DNA of 64,000 nucleotides from Accumulibacter sp003538495 (GTDB lineage Bacteria; Pseudomonadota; Gammaproteobacteria; Burkholderiales; Rhodocyclaceae). Positions within the stretch are counted from its first letter, which is position 1. Every line of letters begins with the position of its first letter. Location: contig NZ_JAPUVQ010000042.1 of the NCBI RefSeq assembly GCF_029255145.1, forward strand, positions 5,733 to 69,732, written 5' to 3'. The translations under genes and the position numbers were made by a program. Positions 53,912-63,245 of the stretch are shown here, piece by piece. The notes beneath the pieces are model-generated. The model made no database searches, was not told the origin of the DNA, and worked only from the letters and a program-made list of their open reading frames with translations.

Positions 53912-54918
53912 GCGAGGCCAGCCGCTTGCCGGCGATCGCCGTCACCTCCGGCGAACCGGCCGGAATTGGCCCCGACATCTGTCTGCGCCTGGCCGATCGC
54001 TCGCTGGCTGGGCGCTTCCACGCCCGCCTGGTGATCCTGGCAGATCGTACGCTGCTTGCCGAGCGGGCTGCGGCACTGCAGCTGCCGGCGCCCTTGCGCG
54101 AGTGGGACCCGGGGTTGGCACCGCAAGCCGGCATGCTCGACGTGCTGCATCTGCCGCTGGCGGCCAGTGCCGACCCGGGTCGTCTGAATCCGGCCAATGC
54201 GCCTTACGTGCTGGCGCTGCTCGACCGGGCGCTGGCCGGTTGCCAGCGTGGCGAGTTCGCGGCGATGGTCACCGCACCGGTGCACAAGGGTGTCATCAAC
54301 GATGCCGGCATTCCGTTCACCGGGCACACCGAATACCTCGCCGAGCGCACGGCAACGCCGCGGGTGGTCATGATGCTCGCCGGTGGCGGCCTGCGGGTGG
54401 CGCTGGTGACGATCCATCTGCCGCTGCGCGAGGTGCCGGCGGCGGTGACCTGCAGGGCCGTCGAAGAGACGCTGCGCATTCTGCACGCCGAGATGGGAGC
54501 GAAGTACGGTATTGCCCGACCGCGCATTCTGGTCGCCGGTCTCAACCCGCATGCCGGGGAGGGTGGCTACCTCGGTCGTGAGGAAATCGAGGTGATCGGC
54601 CCGGTGCTCGACAGCTTGCGTGCCGAGGGGATGACGCTGCTCGGGCCACTGCCCGCGGACACGATGTTCTCGCCGGCGGTTCTGGCACGCGGCGACTGCG
54701 TCCTGGCGATGTACCACGACCAGGGGCTGACGGCGCTCAAGTACGCGAGCTTTGGCCACGGCATCAACGTCACGCTCGGCTTGCCGATCATTCGCACCTC
54801 CGTCGATCACGGGACCGCGCTCGACCTGGCGGGCAGCGGCCAGGCCGATTCCGGCAGTCTGCTGGTGGCCGTCGAGCAGGCCATCGAGATGGCCGAGCGG
54901 GCCGGCGGCGAGTGCTGA
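53908..54918 (+). CDS. pdxA: 4-hydroxythreonine-4-phosphate dehydrogenase
   Basis: PdxA oxidises 4-phosphohydroxy-L-threonine in pyridoxal-phosphate synthesis. The protein has 336 residues with SGEPAGIGPDI at the N terminus, the metal-binding histidines in FTGHTEYLAE and AMYHDQGLTALKY, and GLNPHAGEGGYLG. The start is TTG 53908, preceded by GGAGGAG and overlapping the surA stop; no upstream ATG is available. The surA-pdxA-rsmA order is conserved in proteobacteria. Confidence 0.95.
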   Translation: MSEASRLPAIAVTSGEPAGIGPDICLRLADRSLAGRFHARLVILADRTLLAERAAALQLPAPLREWDPGLAPQAGMLDVLHLPLAASADPGRLNPANAPYVLALLDRALAGCQRGEFAAMVTAPVHKGVINDAGIPFTGHTEYLAERTATPRVVMMLAGGGLRVALVTIHLPLREVPAAVTCRAVEETLRILHAEMGAKYGIARPRILVAGLNPHAGEGGYLGREEIEVIGPVLDSLRAEGMTLLGPLPADTMFSPAVLARGDCVLAMYHDQGLTALKYASFGHGINVTLGLPIIRTSVDHGTALDLAGSGQADSGSLLVAVEQAIEMAERAGGEC

Positions 54919-54953
54919 GTGCGTGCGTCCGTGCGCGCTGAAGCGGTGACGCC

Positions 54954-55733
54954 GTGAGTGCACACGTCGCCCGCAAGCGTTTCGGGCAGAATTTCCTGGT
55001 CGACCAGCAGGTCGTCGCCGACATCGTCGCCGAGCTTGCCGTGCAGCGTGCCGACCTGCTGGTCGAGATCGGCCCTGGCCTCGGTGCTTTGACCGAGCCG
55101 CTGCTGCGGCGGCTCGACCACCTGCATGTCGTCGAGATCGACCGCGACATCGTTGCCCGGCTCCAGCAGAGGCATCCAGCCGACCGCCTGACCGTGCATG
55201 CCGGGGACGCGCTGAACTTCGACTTCGGCACCCTGGCCGGAGCTACGGGTCGCCGCCTGCGGGTCGTCGGCAACCTGCCCTACAACATCTCGACGCCGCT
55301 ACTCTTTCACCTCGCCAGCTTTGGCTGCTGCGTTCGCGATATGCATTTCATGTTGCAGCGCGAAGTCGTCGAGCGGATGGTCGCCGATCCTGGAAGCGGC
55401 GACTTCGGGCGGCTGTCGGTGATGCTGCAATACCGCTTCGTCATCGAGCCACTGTTCGAGGTGCCGCCAGAAGCGTTCAGTCCGGCACCCAGGGTTCACT
55501 CGGCGATGGTCCGGCTGATTCCTCGTCCACCGGAGGAGTTGTCGGCGGCCGACGAAAAAGGCTTCGCAACGGTGGTCTCGCTGGCTTTCGGACAGCGCCG
55601 CAAGATGTTGCGCAACAGTCTTAGGAGCCTGGTCGACGATGGCCAGCTGGCGGCGCTCGGCGTTTCTCCTACGGCCAGGGCCGAGGAGCTGTCGGTCGCC
55701 GACTACCTGCGCCTGGCCAACAGCCTGAAATGA
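54954..55733 (+). CDS. rsmA: 16S rRNA dimethyladenosine transferase RsmA/KsgA
   Basis: RsmA dimethylates the two adjacent adenines in helix 45 of 16S rRNA and serves as an assembly checkpoint. The protein has 259 residues with KRFGQNFLVDQ, the SAM motif EIGPGLGALTEPLL and the catalytic NLPYNIS. The start codon is GTG 54954. Loss of the enzyme gives kasugamycin resistance. It follows pdxA by 35 bp and is followed by a strong hairpin. Confidence 0.96.
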   Translation: MSAHVARKRFGQNFLVDQQVVADIVAELAVQRADLLVEIGPGLGALTEPLLRRLDHLHVVEIDRDIVARLQQRHPADRLTVHAGDALNFDFGTLAGATGRRLRVVGNLPYNISTPLLFHLASFGCCVRDMHFMLQREVVERMVADPGSGDFGRLSVMLQYRFVIEPLFEVPPEAFSPAPRVHSAMVRLIPRPPEELSAADEKGFATVVSLAFGQRRKMLRNSLRSLVDDGQLAALGVSPTARAEELSVADYLRLANSLK

Positions 55734-55735
55734 AA

Positions 55736-55760
55736 ACGGCGTGCCGCGATGGCACGCCGT
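55736..55760 (-). terminator. Hairpin between rsmA and the DUF2892 gene
   Basis: Arms 55736-55745 and 55751-55760 pair perfectly over 10 bp around a 5-base loop, just after the rsmA stop. On the minus strand it is followed by four T residues, so it best serves the DUF2892 transcript. It may also act on the convergent rsmA transcript. Confidence 0.7.
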
Positions 55761-55810
55761 CGATACTGTAGGTTCTGGAAAAGACGGGCACAGTCCGGCA
55801 AGTCCGGCGA

Positions 55811-56008
55811 TCAGGCGCTCTTCTTGACCGGGCAGGTGCTCGCCCCTAGCAGGCTGTAGGCTGGGCAGACGCCGAACAGGCCGGTCAGCAGCGGGACTGC
55901 GCCGATCCAGCCCCAGGCGCCGACGACTCCGAGGGCGGCCATGCCGAGCAGCGCGATGCCGACGACAATGCGCAGAATCTTGTCGATTCCACCGACGTTG
56001 GTTTTCAT
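55811..56008 (-). CDS. Small DUF2892 (YgaP-like) membrane protein
   Basis: The protein has 65 residues starting MKTNVGGIDKILRI. Two hydrophobic helices (about 14-30 and 33-50) and a cysteine-containing tail (FGVCPAYSLLGASTCPVKK) match the DUF2892 family, which also forms the membrane part of the rhodanese YgaP. The function is unknown; sulfur or redox handling is a guess based on the conserved cysteines. A GGAG lies upstream of the ATG. A CRP-type operator and a -10 element precede it, next to a Crp/Fnr gene. Confidence 0.85.
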   Translation of the reverse strand: MKTNVGGIDKILRIVVGIALLGMAALGVVGAWGWIGAVPLLTGLFGVCPAYSLLGASTCPVKKSA

Positions 56009-56043
56009 GATTGGCTCCGTGAGTTGTTGTGAGTGACGGGGCC

Positions 56044-56086
56044 AGAATATCGAGTCGCGCTGCTCGCGTATGTAACCGCGGTCACA
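56044..56086 (-). promoter_or_regulatory. Class II CRP/FNR-type operator and -10 element of the DUF2892 gene
   Basis: The palindrome TGTAACCGCGGTCACA (56071-56086) fits the TGTGA-N6-TCACA pattern with one mismatch. On the minus strand TATTCT (56044-56049) can act as -10. If transcription starts near 56037, the operator centre is at -41.5, the exact class II position for Crp/Fnr activators, and the leader is 28 bases. Confidence 0.7.
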
Positions 56087-56114
56087 CAGCGACGCTTCAC
56101 GCACGCAATCGCCG

Positions 56115-56792
56115 TCAGCGATTGCTCTCCGCCAGCTGCTGCAGTCCAGCCCGGTCGATCACCACAATCTGCTCGCGGCCGAGCTTGACCAGCCCCTGCA
56201 CGGCGAAGCCCTTGAGCAGGCGGCTGACGATCTCGCGGACGCTGCCGAGTTCCTCGGCCAGCGCCTGGTGCGTGCTGCGGATGCCTTCGCCCCTGGCGAG
56301 CAGCAGTTTGGCCAGGCGCTGGTCGAGACGATGGAAGGCCACTTCCTCGACCAGCTGCATCAGTTCGGCGATCCGTTCGGCGAACAGGTGGAAGACGAAG
56401 TCGCGGAACATCGCGTTTTCGGCGACCAGGATCGCGAACGTCGCGGTCGGCAAGACCAGCAGCGACAGCGGCGTCTCGGCGACGCCACGCGCGGTGTACG
56501 GCGTGTGGCCGAGCAGGCAGCTCGAACTGATGATGCACGAGCCTCCCGGCTCGACGCGATAGAGCAGCATCTCGCGGCCGCTGGCGGTGCTCTTCACCAC
56601 CTTGATGGTGCCGGCGAGCAGCAACGGGAATCCCAGGCAGTCCTGCCGTTCGCTGAACAGCTGGGCGCCCGCCGGCACCTGGCGCACGGCGCTTGCCGGG
56701 CACAGGGCCGCCAGCTGTGCGACGGGCAGCGAGCGCAGCGCCGGGTACAGCGTCAGCAGCGCCGGCGGCGAACTGTCGGCGAGCGCCTGCAT
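56115..56792 (-). CDS. Crp/Fnr-family transcription regulator
   Basis: The protein has 225 residues: an N-terminal cyclic-nucleotide-like beta barrel (about 20-140) and a C-terminal winged helix. The recognition helix reads SVREIVSRLLKGF, with Arg-Glu-x-x-x-Arg as in CRP, which predicts a TGTGA-type half site. The FNR iron-sulfur cysteine cluster is absent. The signal is unknown. ATG 56792 shares a base with the xth stop. It lies directly upstream of the DUF2892 gene, which carries a matching operator. Confidence 0.88.
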   Translation of the reverse strand: MQALADSSPPALLTLYPALRSLPVAQLAALCPASAVRQVPAGAQLFSERQDCLGFPLLLAGTIKVVKSTASGREMLLYRVEPGGSCIISSSCLLGHTPYTARGVAETPLSLLVLPTATFAILVAENAMFRDFVFHLFAERIAELMQLVEEVAFHRLDQRLAKLLLARGEGIRSTHQALAEELGSVREIVSRLLKGFAVQGLVKLGREQIVVIDRAGLQQLAESNR

Positions 56793-57559
56793 CAGTCGGC
56801 CAGCTCGGCGCTTACCGGCGCGTGGTCCGACGGTCGCTCGAGCTTGCGCAGCGCACGCTCGACTCCGGCTGCCGTGCAGCGCCCGGCGAGCGCTTCGGAA
56901 AGAAGAATGTGGTCGATGCGCAGCCCGCGGTTTTTCTGGAAACCGAGCATTCGGTAGTCCCACCACGAAAACGTCTTCTCGGGCTGCTCGAAGAGGCGAA
57001 AACTGTCTTTCAGACCGAGCCCCAGGAGGTTCTGGAAAGCCGCGCGCTCGGCCGGCGAACAGAGGATCTGCCCGGCCCATTGCTGCGGGTCATGAACGTC
57101 ACGGTCGTCCGGAGCGATGTTGAAATCGCCGGCCAGCACCAGCCGCGGATTCGCCGCCAGTCGCTCGGCGAGCCATCGGGTCAGCGCCGCCAGCCATTCG
57201 AGCTTGTAGGCGTATTTGTCGCTACCGACCGCCTGGCCATTCGGCACATAGGCGCAGACCACGCCAATTCCACCGATCGTCGCCGCCAGCAGGCGTTTTT
57301 GCGGATCCGGGTAATGCGGGTTGCCGGCGACGATCTCGGTCGGCTGTTCGCGCGCCAGCAGGGCGACGCCGTTGTACGTTTTCTGTCCGGAGTAGACGAC
57401 GTGATAGCCGGTGTCCTCGATTTCCTGCCGCGGGAAGCAAGGGTCGTCGAGTTTGGTTTCCTGCAGGCAGACGACGTCGGGCTGCTGTATCGCCAGCCAG
57501 TCGAGCAGCTGCGGCAGGCGGACCTTTAGGGAGTTGACGTTCCAGCTGGCTATTTTCAT
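56792..57559 (-). CDS. xthA: Exodeoxyribonuclease III
   Basis: ExoIII is an AP endonuclease and 3'-5' exonuclease of base-excision repair. The protein has 255 residues from MKIASWNVNSLKVRL. Active-site blocks are LQETKLDD, GDFNIAPDDRDVHDP and SDHAPV, a complete EEP-family set. The start at 57571 would add MQDP. It is upstream of, and overlapping with, the Crp/Fnr gene. Confidence 0.95.
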   Translation of the reverse strand: MKIASWNVNSLKVRLPQLLDWLAIQQPDVVCLQETKLDDPCFPRQEIEDTGYHVVYSGQKTYNGVALLAREQPTEIVAGNPHYPDPQKRLLAATIGGIGVVCAYVPNGQAVGSDKYAYKLEWLAALTRWLAERLAANPRLVLAGDFNIAPDDRDVHDPQQWAGQILCSPAERAAFQNLLGLGLKDSFRLFEQPEKTFSWWDYRMLGFQKNRGLRIDHILLSEALAGRCTAAGVERALRKLERPSDHAPVSAELAD

Positions 57560-57758
57560 GGGGTCCTGCAATCGTGGTCCTGCGATCGGGTAGCGATGAG
57601 GTCTGGGTCTGGCCGGGCGGTGTTGGCCGGCGCCTTCGGCAACGCATCAGGCTACCCCAGGTGGCACATTGTGCCAGCCCTCGTCGAATCGGGAAACCGC
57701 GCTGTTCGAGAGGCGACCTCGCTGCCGCTTGTCGCTCGCGCCACCGGCCCCATGGCAC

Positions 57759-60700
57759 TCATTGCTGGCGTCGCCAGCTGCTCCAGAAGGACGCTCGCGT
57801 CGCCGGCCGGCGTTCGCGCATGAACGCCAGATAGAGCAGCGGCACGGCGAACAGCGTCAGCACCGTCGAGAAGGTCAGCCCCCAGACGATGCTCGACGCC
57901 ACCGGTCCCCACAGCAGGCTCTTGCCGCCGATCCCGAAGGCCAGTGAGAACAGGCCGCCGATGGTCGTCGTGGTGGTGATCACGATCGGCACGACGCGCC
58001 GGCGCGCGGCCAGGATCAGCGCATGGATGCTGCTCATGCCACGCTGGCGGCGGTCGTTGGCGGCGTCGATCAGGACGATCGCCGAGTTCACGCCGATGCC
58101 GGTCAGGGCGATCACCCCGTACAGCGTGTATAGCGATAGCGGGTTGCCCGACAGCGCCAGCCCGAAGGCGACGCCGGTGAAGGCCAGCGGCACGGTGACC
58201 AGGATCATCAGCGGCTGCCAGTAACTGGCAAACTGCGCCGCGAGGATCAGGTAGATGAGCCCGACGCCGAGCAGGAACAGGATCTTCATCGCCGCCAGGC
58301 TTTCCTCGATATCCTCGAGTTCGCCGGAGAAATCGAGACTGACGCCGGGATGGCCGGCGCGGATCTGCTCCCACGCGCTGGCGATGATGGCGTTGGCCGC
58401 CGCGGTGTCGGTGCGCTCCTTGTCCAGGTTGGCTTCGACGGTGATCGTGCGGCGCAGGTTGTAATGACGGATGAAGCCGCGTCCGGGCGAGATCTCCTGC
58501 GCGACCAGCGCGCCCAGGCGGGTAATCTGGCCATCCGGCAGGGCGATCGGCTCGTTCAGAAAGGTCGCCGGGTCGAGCCGCGCGCTCCGCTCCGAGCGTA
58601 CTCGCAGCTCGATCTTGTCGCCCTCGTCGCGGGTGAAAGCGACCACCTCGCCGTCAATCGCGATGCGCACCTGCCGAGCCAGCTGCGCGGCGTCCAATCC
58701 CGCCTTGCGCAAGGCGTCGCGATCGAGCCGCAGGGTCAGCTGCGGGCGGCCGGGAACGTTGTCGTCCTGGACGTCGCGGGCGCCGGGGATGCTCGCGGCG
58801 ATCTCCTTCAGCGCGTCGGCAGCGGCCTGCAAGCGGCCAAAGTCGTCGCCGCGCACCTTGACGCTGATCGCCTTGCCGGCCGGTGGCCCGCCGGAGAGCA
58901 CGGTAAAGCTCTTGCGCGCCAGCCCGGGTACCGCTTCGACGGCGGCGCGCATCTCCTCGACCGTTTCGCTCACCCCGCGCGCGCCCCTGACGAGCGGATT
59001 GAGCGAAACGATGACCTGCCCGTAAGGGTCACCGTAGAGCGGTTCGGTATCGGTGAACTTGACGCCGGCGTTGGCATAGACCGAGCGTGCTTCGCCGCTC
59101 ACGCCGATCCCGTGCAGCTGGCTGCGGACCACCTGCTCGACCGCCTGCGTCTCGGCACGGGTATCCTCGAGCGTTGCCGTCGCCGGCATGTCGACGTTGA
59201 CGTAGATGATTCGCATCGGGTCGAAAGCGAAGAACTGCACCCGCACAACGCCGCCGGCGACCAGCCCGACGGCCGCGACAACGCACGCCACAGCCAGCGC
59301 CGCCAATCGTTTCGGCCGCCGCAGCACGTACGCCAGCGCCTGCCCGTAGCGCAGGCGGATGCGGCGATTGAAGTCCTTGCGCCAGAGCTGCAGGGGTGAC
59401 GGCCGGTCGAGACGCAGGCCGCTGGCGACGACATGCACCGGCATCATCCAGAACGCCTCGACCAGCGAGATCAGCAGCGCCAGGGTGACCACGAAGGGAA
59501 TGATGAACATGAATTTGCCGACGATTCCCGGCAGCAGCATCAGCGGCAGGAAAGCGGCCATGGTCGTCGCCACCGACGCCAGCACCGGTGCCCACACCTC
59601 GCCGATCGCGTCGAGGCTGGCCTGCAGCGCCTGCTGCCCGCGCTCGATCCGATAGTAGGTCGCCTCGACGATCACCACCGCGTCGTCGACCAGCAGCCCG
59701 AGCGCGATGACCACCCCGAGCAGCACCGAGACATTGACCGTGTGGCCCATCGCGGCGAGTACGGCGAAGGTGCCGAGCAGCGAGAACGGGATCCCCAGCG
59801 ACACCAGCACGCCGATCCGGCCGCCGAGAAACAGCCAGCAGACGGCGAGCACCATGATCACGCCGTACAGCGCGTTGGTCTGCATCACGCCGATCGCTTC
59901 CCGGGTCGGGATCGTCTGGTCGTCGGCCAGCGTCAGCTGCAGGCCGCTGGCGGCGAGCACGGCGTTCTCCCGGTCGATCAGGCTGCGCAGGCGGTCGACC
60001 AGTTCCAGCGTATTGCTGCCGGCTTTCTTGTTGATCGACAGCGAAATCGCGTCGCGGCCGTCGGTCGACGCGTACTGCGTTGCCGGCGCGCGCGCGCGCT
60101 CGATGCGCGCGACTTCGTCCAGCCGCGCCGAGAGCTCGGGGCGCGACGCCGAGCGGACCGGCAGCGTGGCCAGCGACTCGGGGTCGGTGAACACCCCCTT
60201 GACGCCGACCGACCAGGCGCTGCCCTGGCCTTTCAGTGTGCCGCCGGAAACGTCGCGGTACCAGGCCTGCACGCCGTCGGCGACGTCGGTGCTGGTCAGT
60301 CCGCGCGCCGCCAGTGCCTGCGGGTTGACGCTGATCAATAGCTCCGGGTCGCGCAGCCCGGAAGCGATGACGCTGTCCACGCCGTTCATCCGTTCCAGAT
60401 CGGTCTTGATGCGGCGCGCGTTAAGGCGCAGCGTCTCGTCGTCGGCCTGCCCGACCAGCAGGATCGACGCCGTCGGAAAGCCGTTGGAAGTGGTGATTTC
60501 CATCACCAGCGGGTCCTTGGCCTCGGGTGGCAACTCGGATTTGGCCTTGTTCTGTATTTCGCGACGCAGGTCGTTCATCCGCTTGTCGAAATTGCGCTCG
60601 GAAACCTCGCGAAAGCGAACCAAAATCGTCGAGATGTTCTCGCGCGAGGTCGAGATCACGAAGCGGACGTCGGCAACGCCCTTGATGCCGTCTTCGAGCG

Positions 60701-60896
60701 GGTTGGTCACCAGCCGCTCGACCTCTTCGGCGCTCGAACCGGGCAGCAGCGTAGTGATGTTCACCCAGTTGAAATTGATTTCGGGGTCCTGTTCGCGCGG
60801 CATCGTCAGATACCTGAGCAGCCCGAGCAGCAGCACCACCGCGAAGGCGACGTTGGCCAGCGGATGGTTCGAGATCAGCGCGCGCATCAGCTTCAT
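57759..60896 (-). CDS. RND-family efflux permease
   Basis: This is an inner-membrane, proton-driven pump of 1045 residues. One helix lies at the N terminus, a large periplasmic domain follows, then a bundle of helices with GLLVDDAVVIVEATYYRIERG (the paired Asp of TM4 used in proton transfer), and the layout repeats in the second half. It belongs to the AcrB/HAE-like branch rather than the metal pumps, but the substrate cannot be read. It starts 15 bp after its adaptor gene. No outer-membrane TolC-like gene is in the window. Confidence 0.92.
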   Translation of the reverse strand: MKLMRALISNHPLANVAFAVVLLLGLLRYLTMPREQDPEINFNWVNITTLLPGSSAEEVERLVTNPLEDGIKGVADVRFVISTSRENISTILVRFREVSERNFDKRMNDLRREIQNKAKSELPPEAKDPLVMEITTSNGFPTASILLVGQADDETLRLNARRIKTDLERMNGVDSVIASGLRDPELLISVNPQALAARGLTSTDVADGVQAWYRDVSGGTLKGQGSAWSVGVKGVFTDPESLATLPVRSASRPELSARLDEVARIERARAPATQYASTDGRDAISLSINKKAGSNTLELVDRLRSLIDRENAVLAASGLQLTLADDQTIPTREAIGVMQTNALYGVIMVLAVCWLFLGGRIGVLVSLGIPFSLLGTFAVLAAMGHTVNVSVLLGVVIALGLLVDDAVVIVEATYYRIERGQQALQASLDAIGEVWAPVLASVATTMAAFLPLMLLPGIVGKFMFIIPFVVTLALLISLVEAFWMMPVHVVASGLRLDRPSPLQLWRKDFNRRIRLRYGQALAYVLRRPKRLAALAVACVVAAVGLVAGGVVRVQFFAFDPMRIIYVNVDMPATATLEDTRAETQAVEQVVRSQLHGIGVSGEARSVYANAGVKFTDTEPLYGDPYGQVIVSLNPLVRGARGVSETVEEMRAAVEAVPGLARKSFTVLSGGPPAGKAISVKVRGDDFGRLQAAADALKEIAASIPGARDVQDDNVPGRPQLTLRLDRDALRKAGLDAAQLARQVRIAIDGEVVAFTRDEGDKIELRVRSERSARLDPATFLNEPIALPDGQITRLGALVAQEISPGRGFIRHYNLRRTITVEANLDKERTDTAAANAIIASAWEQIRAGHPGVSLDFSGELEDIEESLAAMKILFLLGVGLIYLILAAQFASYWQPLMILVTVPLAFTGVAFGLALSGNPLSLYTLYGVIALTGIGVNSAIVLIDAANDRRQRGMSSIHALILAARRRVVPIVITTTTTIGGLFSLAFGIGGKSLLWGPVASSIVWGLTFSTVLTLFAVPLLYLAFMRERRPATRASFWSSWRRQQ

Positions 60897-60911
60897 CGTC
60901 TGCGGCCTGCC

Positions 60912-61967
60912 CTATCTGATCGCCGCGCCGTCTTGCAGGGTCGCCTGGCCGCGCACCACCAGGCGCGTCCCGGCCGGCAGGCTGACCGCCGCCGCCCGCC
61001 CTTCCTGCGCGCCGGGCAGCGCCACGAAGCGCGCGATCTTGCCCTGCTGTACGAAGACGCCGATCGCGTCGCCGCGCCGCACCAGTACTTGCGCCGGCAG
61101 GTGCGGCTGCGGCTCGTTCCAGAGCACGCGGCCGTCGCTTCCCGGCGGCACCGGCGATGCCGCGCTGCTGGCAAAACGCAAGCGCACTTCCTGCGTGCGC
61201 GCCGGCGCCGAAACCGTGCCACCGACGCGCAGCAGGCGCAGCGGGTAGCTTTGCCCGCGGGTCTCGAAAACGATCTCGCGGGCGCGGCGCAGCCCGGCGA
61301 CGTCGGCCGGCGCGATCTTCGCGCTGACTTCGGCGGCACCGGTTTCGGCGAGGACGTAGAGGACGCTTCCCGGCGTGACGACTTCGCCGGTCTGCGCCAG
61401 GCGCTCCATGACGCTGGCCGCAAACGGCGCGCGCAGGGTCGCTTTCGCCAGCTGGCGCTGGGCGGTCGCCAGCTGCGCACGATTCGCCGCCAGCTCGCTG
61501 CGCTGCAGCGCCACTTCGGTGTCGCGCTGCGCCTGCGCCTCCTGCGAGAAGAAACCCTGAGCCACCAGCGCCTTCGACCGCTCGCGTTGCTGCTCGGCCT
61601 GCTTGAGGCGTGCCACCGAGCCGTCCACCGCCGCCTGCGCCTGCTGAACGGCCAGCCGGAAGTCGGCCGGGTCGATTTCGACCAGCACCTCGCCCTTGCT
61701 GACCGTGCTGCCGGCTTCGGCCGTCCAGCGCCGGAGAACGCCGGTCACCTCGGCGGAGATCCTGGACTCGTTGCGCGGAATGACGCTGGCCGCGATTTCG
61801 CGCTGCGGGTGGATGACGAGTGCGCTGAGCGGCTCGGTCGCGATGCTGACCGCTGGCGCTTTCGCGGCGGCCGGCGCGGTCTGGGCGCGTGCCGTCGGCA
61901 AGGCGGCGAGCAGCAGGCAGGCCAGCAAGAGCGCTGCCGCTGCGGGTCGCCGTGCTGGCCGCGCCAT
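60912..61967 (-). CDS. RND efflux periplasmic adaptor (HlyD/MFP family)
   Basis: The protein has 351 residues. A signal peptide (about 1-28, ALLLACLLLAALPTARA) is followed by a lipoyl-like half motif (RNESRISAEVTGVLRRW), a coiled-coil hairpin (about 100-175), the second lipoyl half (KATLRAPFAASVMERLAQTGEVV) and beta-barrel domains. It bridges the permease and an outer-membrane channel. ATG 61967 is used; ATG 61994 is possible. It is first in a two-gene operon behind a good promoter at 62064-62092. Confidence 0.9.
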   Translation of the reverse strand: MARPARRPAAAALLLACLLLAALPTARAQTAPAAAKAPAVSIATEPLSALVIHPQREIAASVIPRNESRISAEVTGVLRRWTAEAGSTVSKGEVLVEIDPADFRLAVQQAQAAVDGSVARLKQAEQQRERSKALVAQGFFSQEAQAQRDTEVALQRSELAANRAQLATAQRQLAKATLRAPFAASVMERLAQTGEVVTPGSVLYVLAETGAAEVSAKIAPADVAGLRRAREIVFETRGQSYPLRLLRVGGTVSAPARTQEVRLRFASSAASPVPPGSDGRVLWNEPQPHLPAQVLVRRGDAIGVFVQQGKIARFVALPGAQEGRAAAVSLPAGTRLVVRGQATLQDGAAIR

Positions 61968-62418
61968 CGGTGCGGGTAAGTCGCAGGCTTGCATGTCACG
62001 TCGCCGGGTCGGCGCCAGGGAATGTCAGGTGGGTGCCGGCAAGGTCGCCAGCGCAAGGAGCGAAGTATCCGCAGCAAAGGCGCCGCGGTCAAACCTGTTG
62101 TTGTCCTTACGAGGCGCGCGGGCGGTCGTGTTCTGCAAAAAACAGAGAAGCGTCTACCGCGACGTTAGAGGCTTCGGCGGGAAGCGGCGCCTTGCTTGCC
62201 CAAGGCAAGCGCGCACTCGTTGTCGCCGATGGAACCGACGTCGTTAGCGTTACGGCGGACACCTGATGCAGCAGCGCGGCGCGGCCGCAGTCCCCATTTC
62301 ACCTCCCGACCGCCCGAGGCACACTCCCTTGGCGGCCGGTGTCGGAGAAAGCTTGCCCCCTCCTCGCGCGCCGCACGGGGTCACGAGTGTGATTGCTCGC
62401 CTGCCAAGGTGGGCGTCA
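61968..62418. other. 451-bp gap upstream of the efflux operon
   Basis: No recognisable coding sequence. It contains the adaptor promoter at its left side and borders the 3' end of the ACT-domain gene on the right. No terminator-like hairpin with a T-run was found for either gene. Confidence 0.5.
62064..62092 (-). promoter_or_regulatory. Sigma-70 promoter of the RND efflux operon
   Basis: On the minus strand TTGACC (62087-62092) and GATACT (62064-62069) are separated by exactly 17 bases. The predicted start gives a leader of about 60-90 bases before the adaptor gene. No repressor gene lies next to it. Confidence 0.6.
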
Positions 62419-62841
62419 TCAGGCCTGGCCCAGGATTGCTGCCGCTTTCTTGGCGTCCTGCAGCGAGTCTACGGCCGCGTAGGCAATGAATTGCGTGCCG
62501 AGCACCGAGGCGGAGAATCCCCGCAGGTTGATACCAGCGTCAGCAAGCTTTTGAGCCAACTCCGCGACAATGCCGAGTCGGTTCAGGCCAATGACTCGAA
62601 GCGAGTGGAGGGTTTGCGTAACGTTGAAGCCCACCTGTGCGGCGGCGGCGATCTCCGCATCGCCCTGTAGCGGGGTGACGAAAACCACCGCCTTCCCCGG
62701 TTGATCCGGCGCCCGCCGCGAGATGACAGACTGCAAGTCTGCCCCCGCCTGGTTCAAGACAGTCAGCACCCCGGCCAGCCCGCCGGGTTTGTCGTCGATG
62801 GTTGAGGCCCAGACTTCAGCATGTTCTACGATTAGATCCAT
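62419..62841 (-). CDS. Two-ACT-domain protein
   Basis: The protein has 140 residues from MDLIVEHAEVWASTIDDKPGGLAGVL. Two tandem ACT domains (about 8-68 and 74-135, the second with VIGLNRLGIVAELAQKLADAGINLRGFSAS) cover the whole chain, so it is a small-molecule sensor without an attached enzyme. Such proteins often bind amino acids. The ATG has a strong AAGGAGG site. A TATACA hexamer (minus strand, 62880-62885) may be its -10 element. It is the last intact core gene before the mobile region. Confidence 0.82.
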   Translation of the reverse strand: MDLIVEHAEVWASTIDDKPGGLAGVLTVLNQAGADLQSVISRRAPDQPGKAVVFVTPLQGDAEIAAAAQVGFNVTQTLHSLRVIGLNRLGIVAELAQKLADAGINLRGFSASVLGTQFIAYAAVDSLQDAKKAAAILGQA

Positions 62842-63245
62842 CTCGAATCCTCCTTCTTGCGAAGTGTTGGGACACTTAATGTATAGACCAAGACCGCTTG
62901 CTCTGCCATGAAGATTGGATGCTCGCGAACGGAGCCAACATTGTTCGCGTGACGCCGGACAGCGGATCGCAGTGGCGAAGGGTGGTAAGCGCAAGCACTA
63001 TCCGATTTACCGAGCGATTGCCGGAGGCACGCGTCTTGGCCTCTCTTGCATTGGAGAATCGTCGTGCCAGAACCAACCGGTAGTGGTTCGCCGGGCCGCG
63101 GCGTTCAAGGTGGTCGGAGGGGTAGCGACGGGGGGCGCTCGCAGTTCGGTACTTCCGGCTGCGGGAGTGGGTGGACCTGGTGACCGGGTTCGTAGCGCTG
63201 GGCGGTGTGATCTTTGGCTGCGGCCGGCCGGGCGACCAGGCGACT
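62842..63245. other. 404-bp gap at the edge of the mobile region
   Basis: The first 50 bases hold the ACT gene leader. The rest has short open frames on both strands, none convincingly related to a known protein. It leads into the IS66 remnant and may be decayed insertion-sequence DNA. Confidence 0.4.

Noticed and set aside
62842..63245. Plus- and minus-strand frames upstream of the IS66 remnant as possible genes
   Set aside because: No start signals, no family similarity, and they overlap the ACT gene leader and decayed element DNA.
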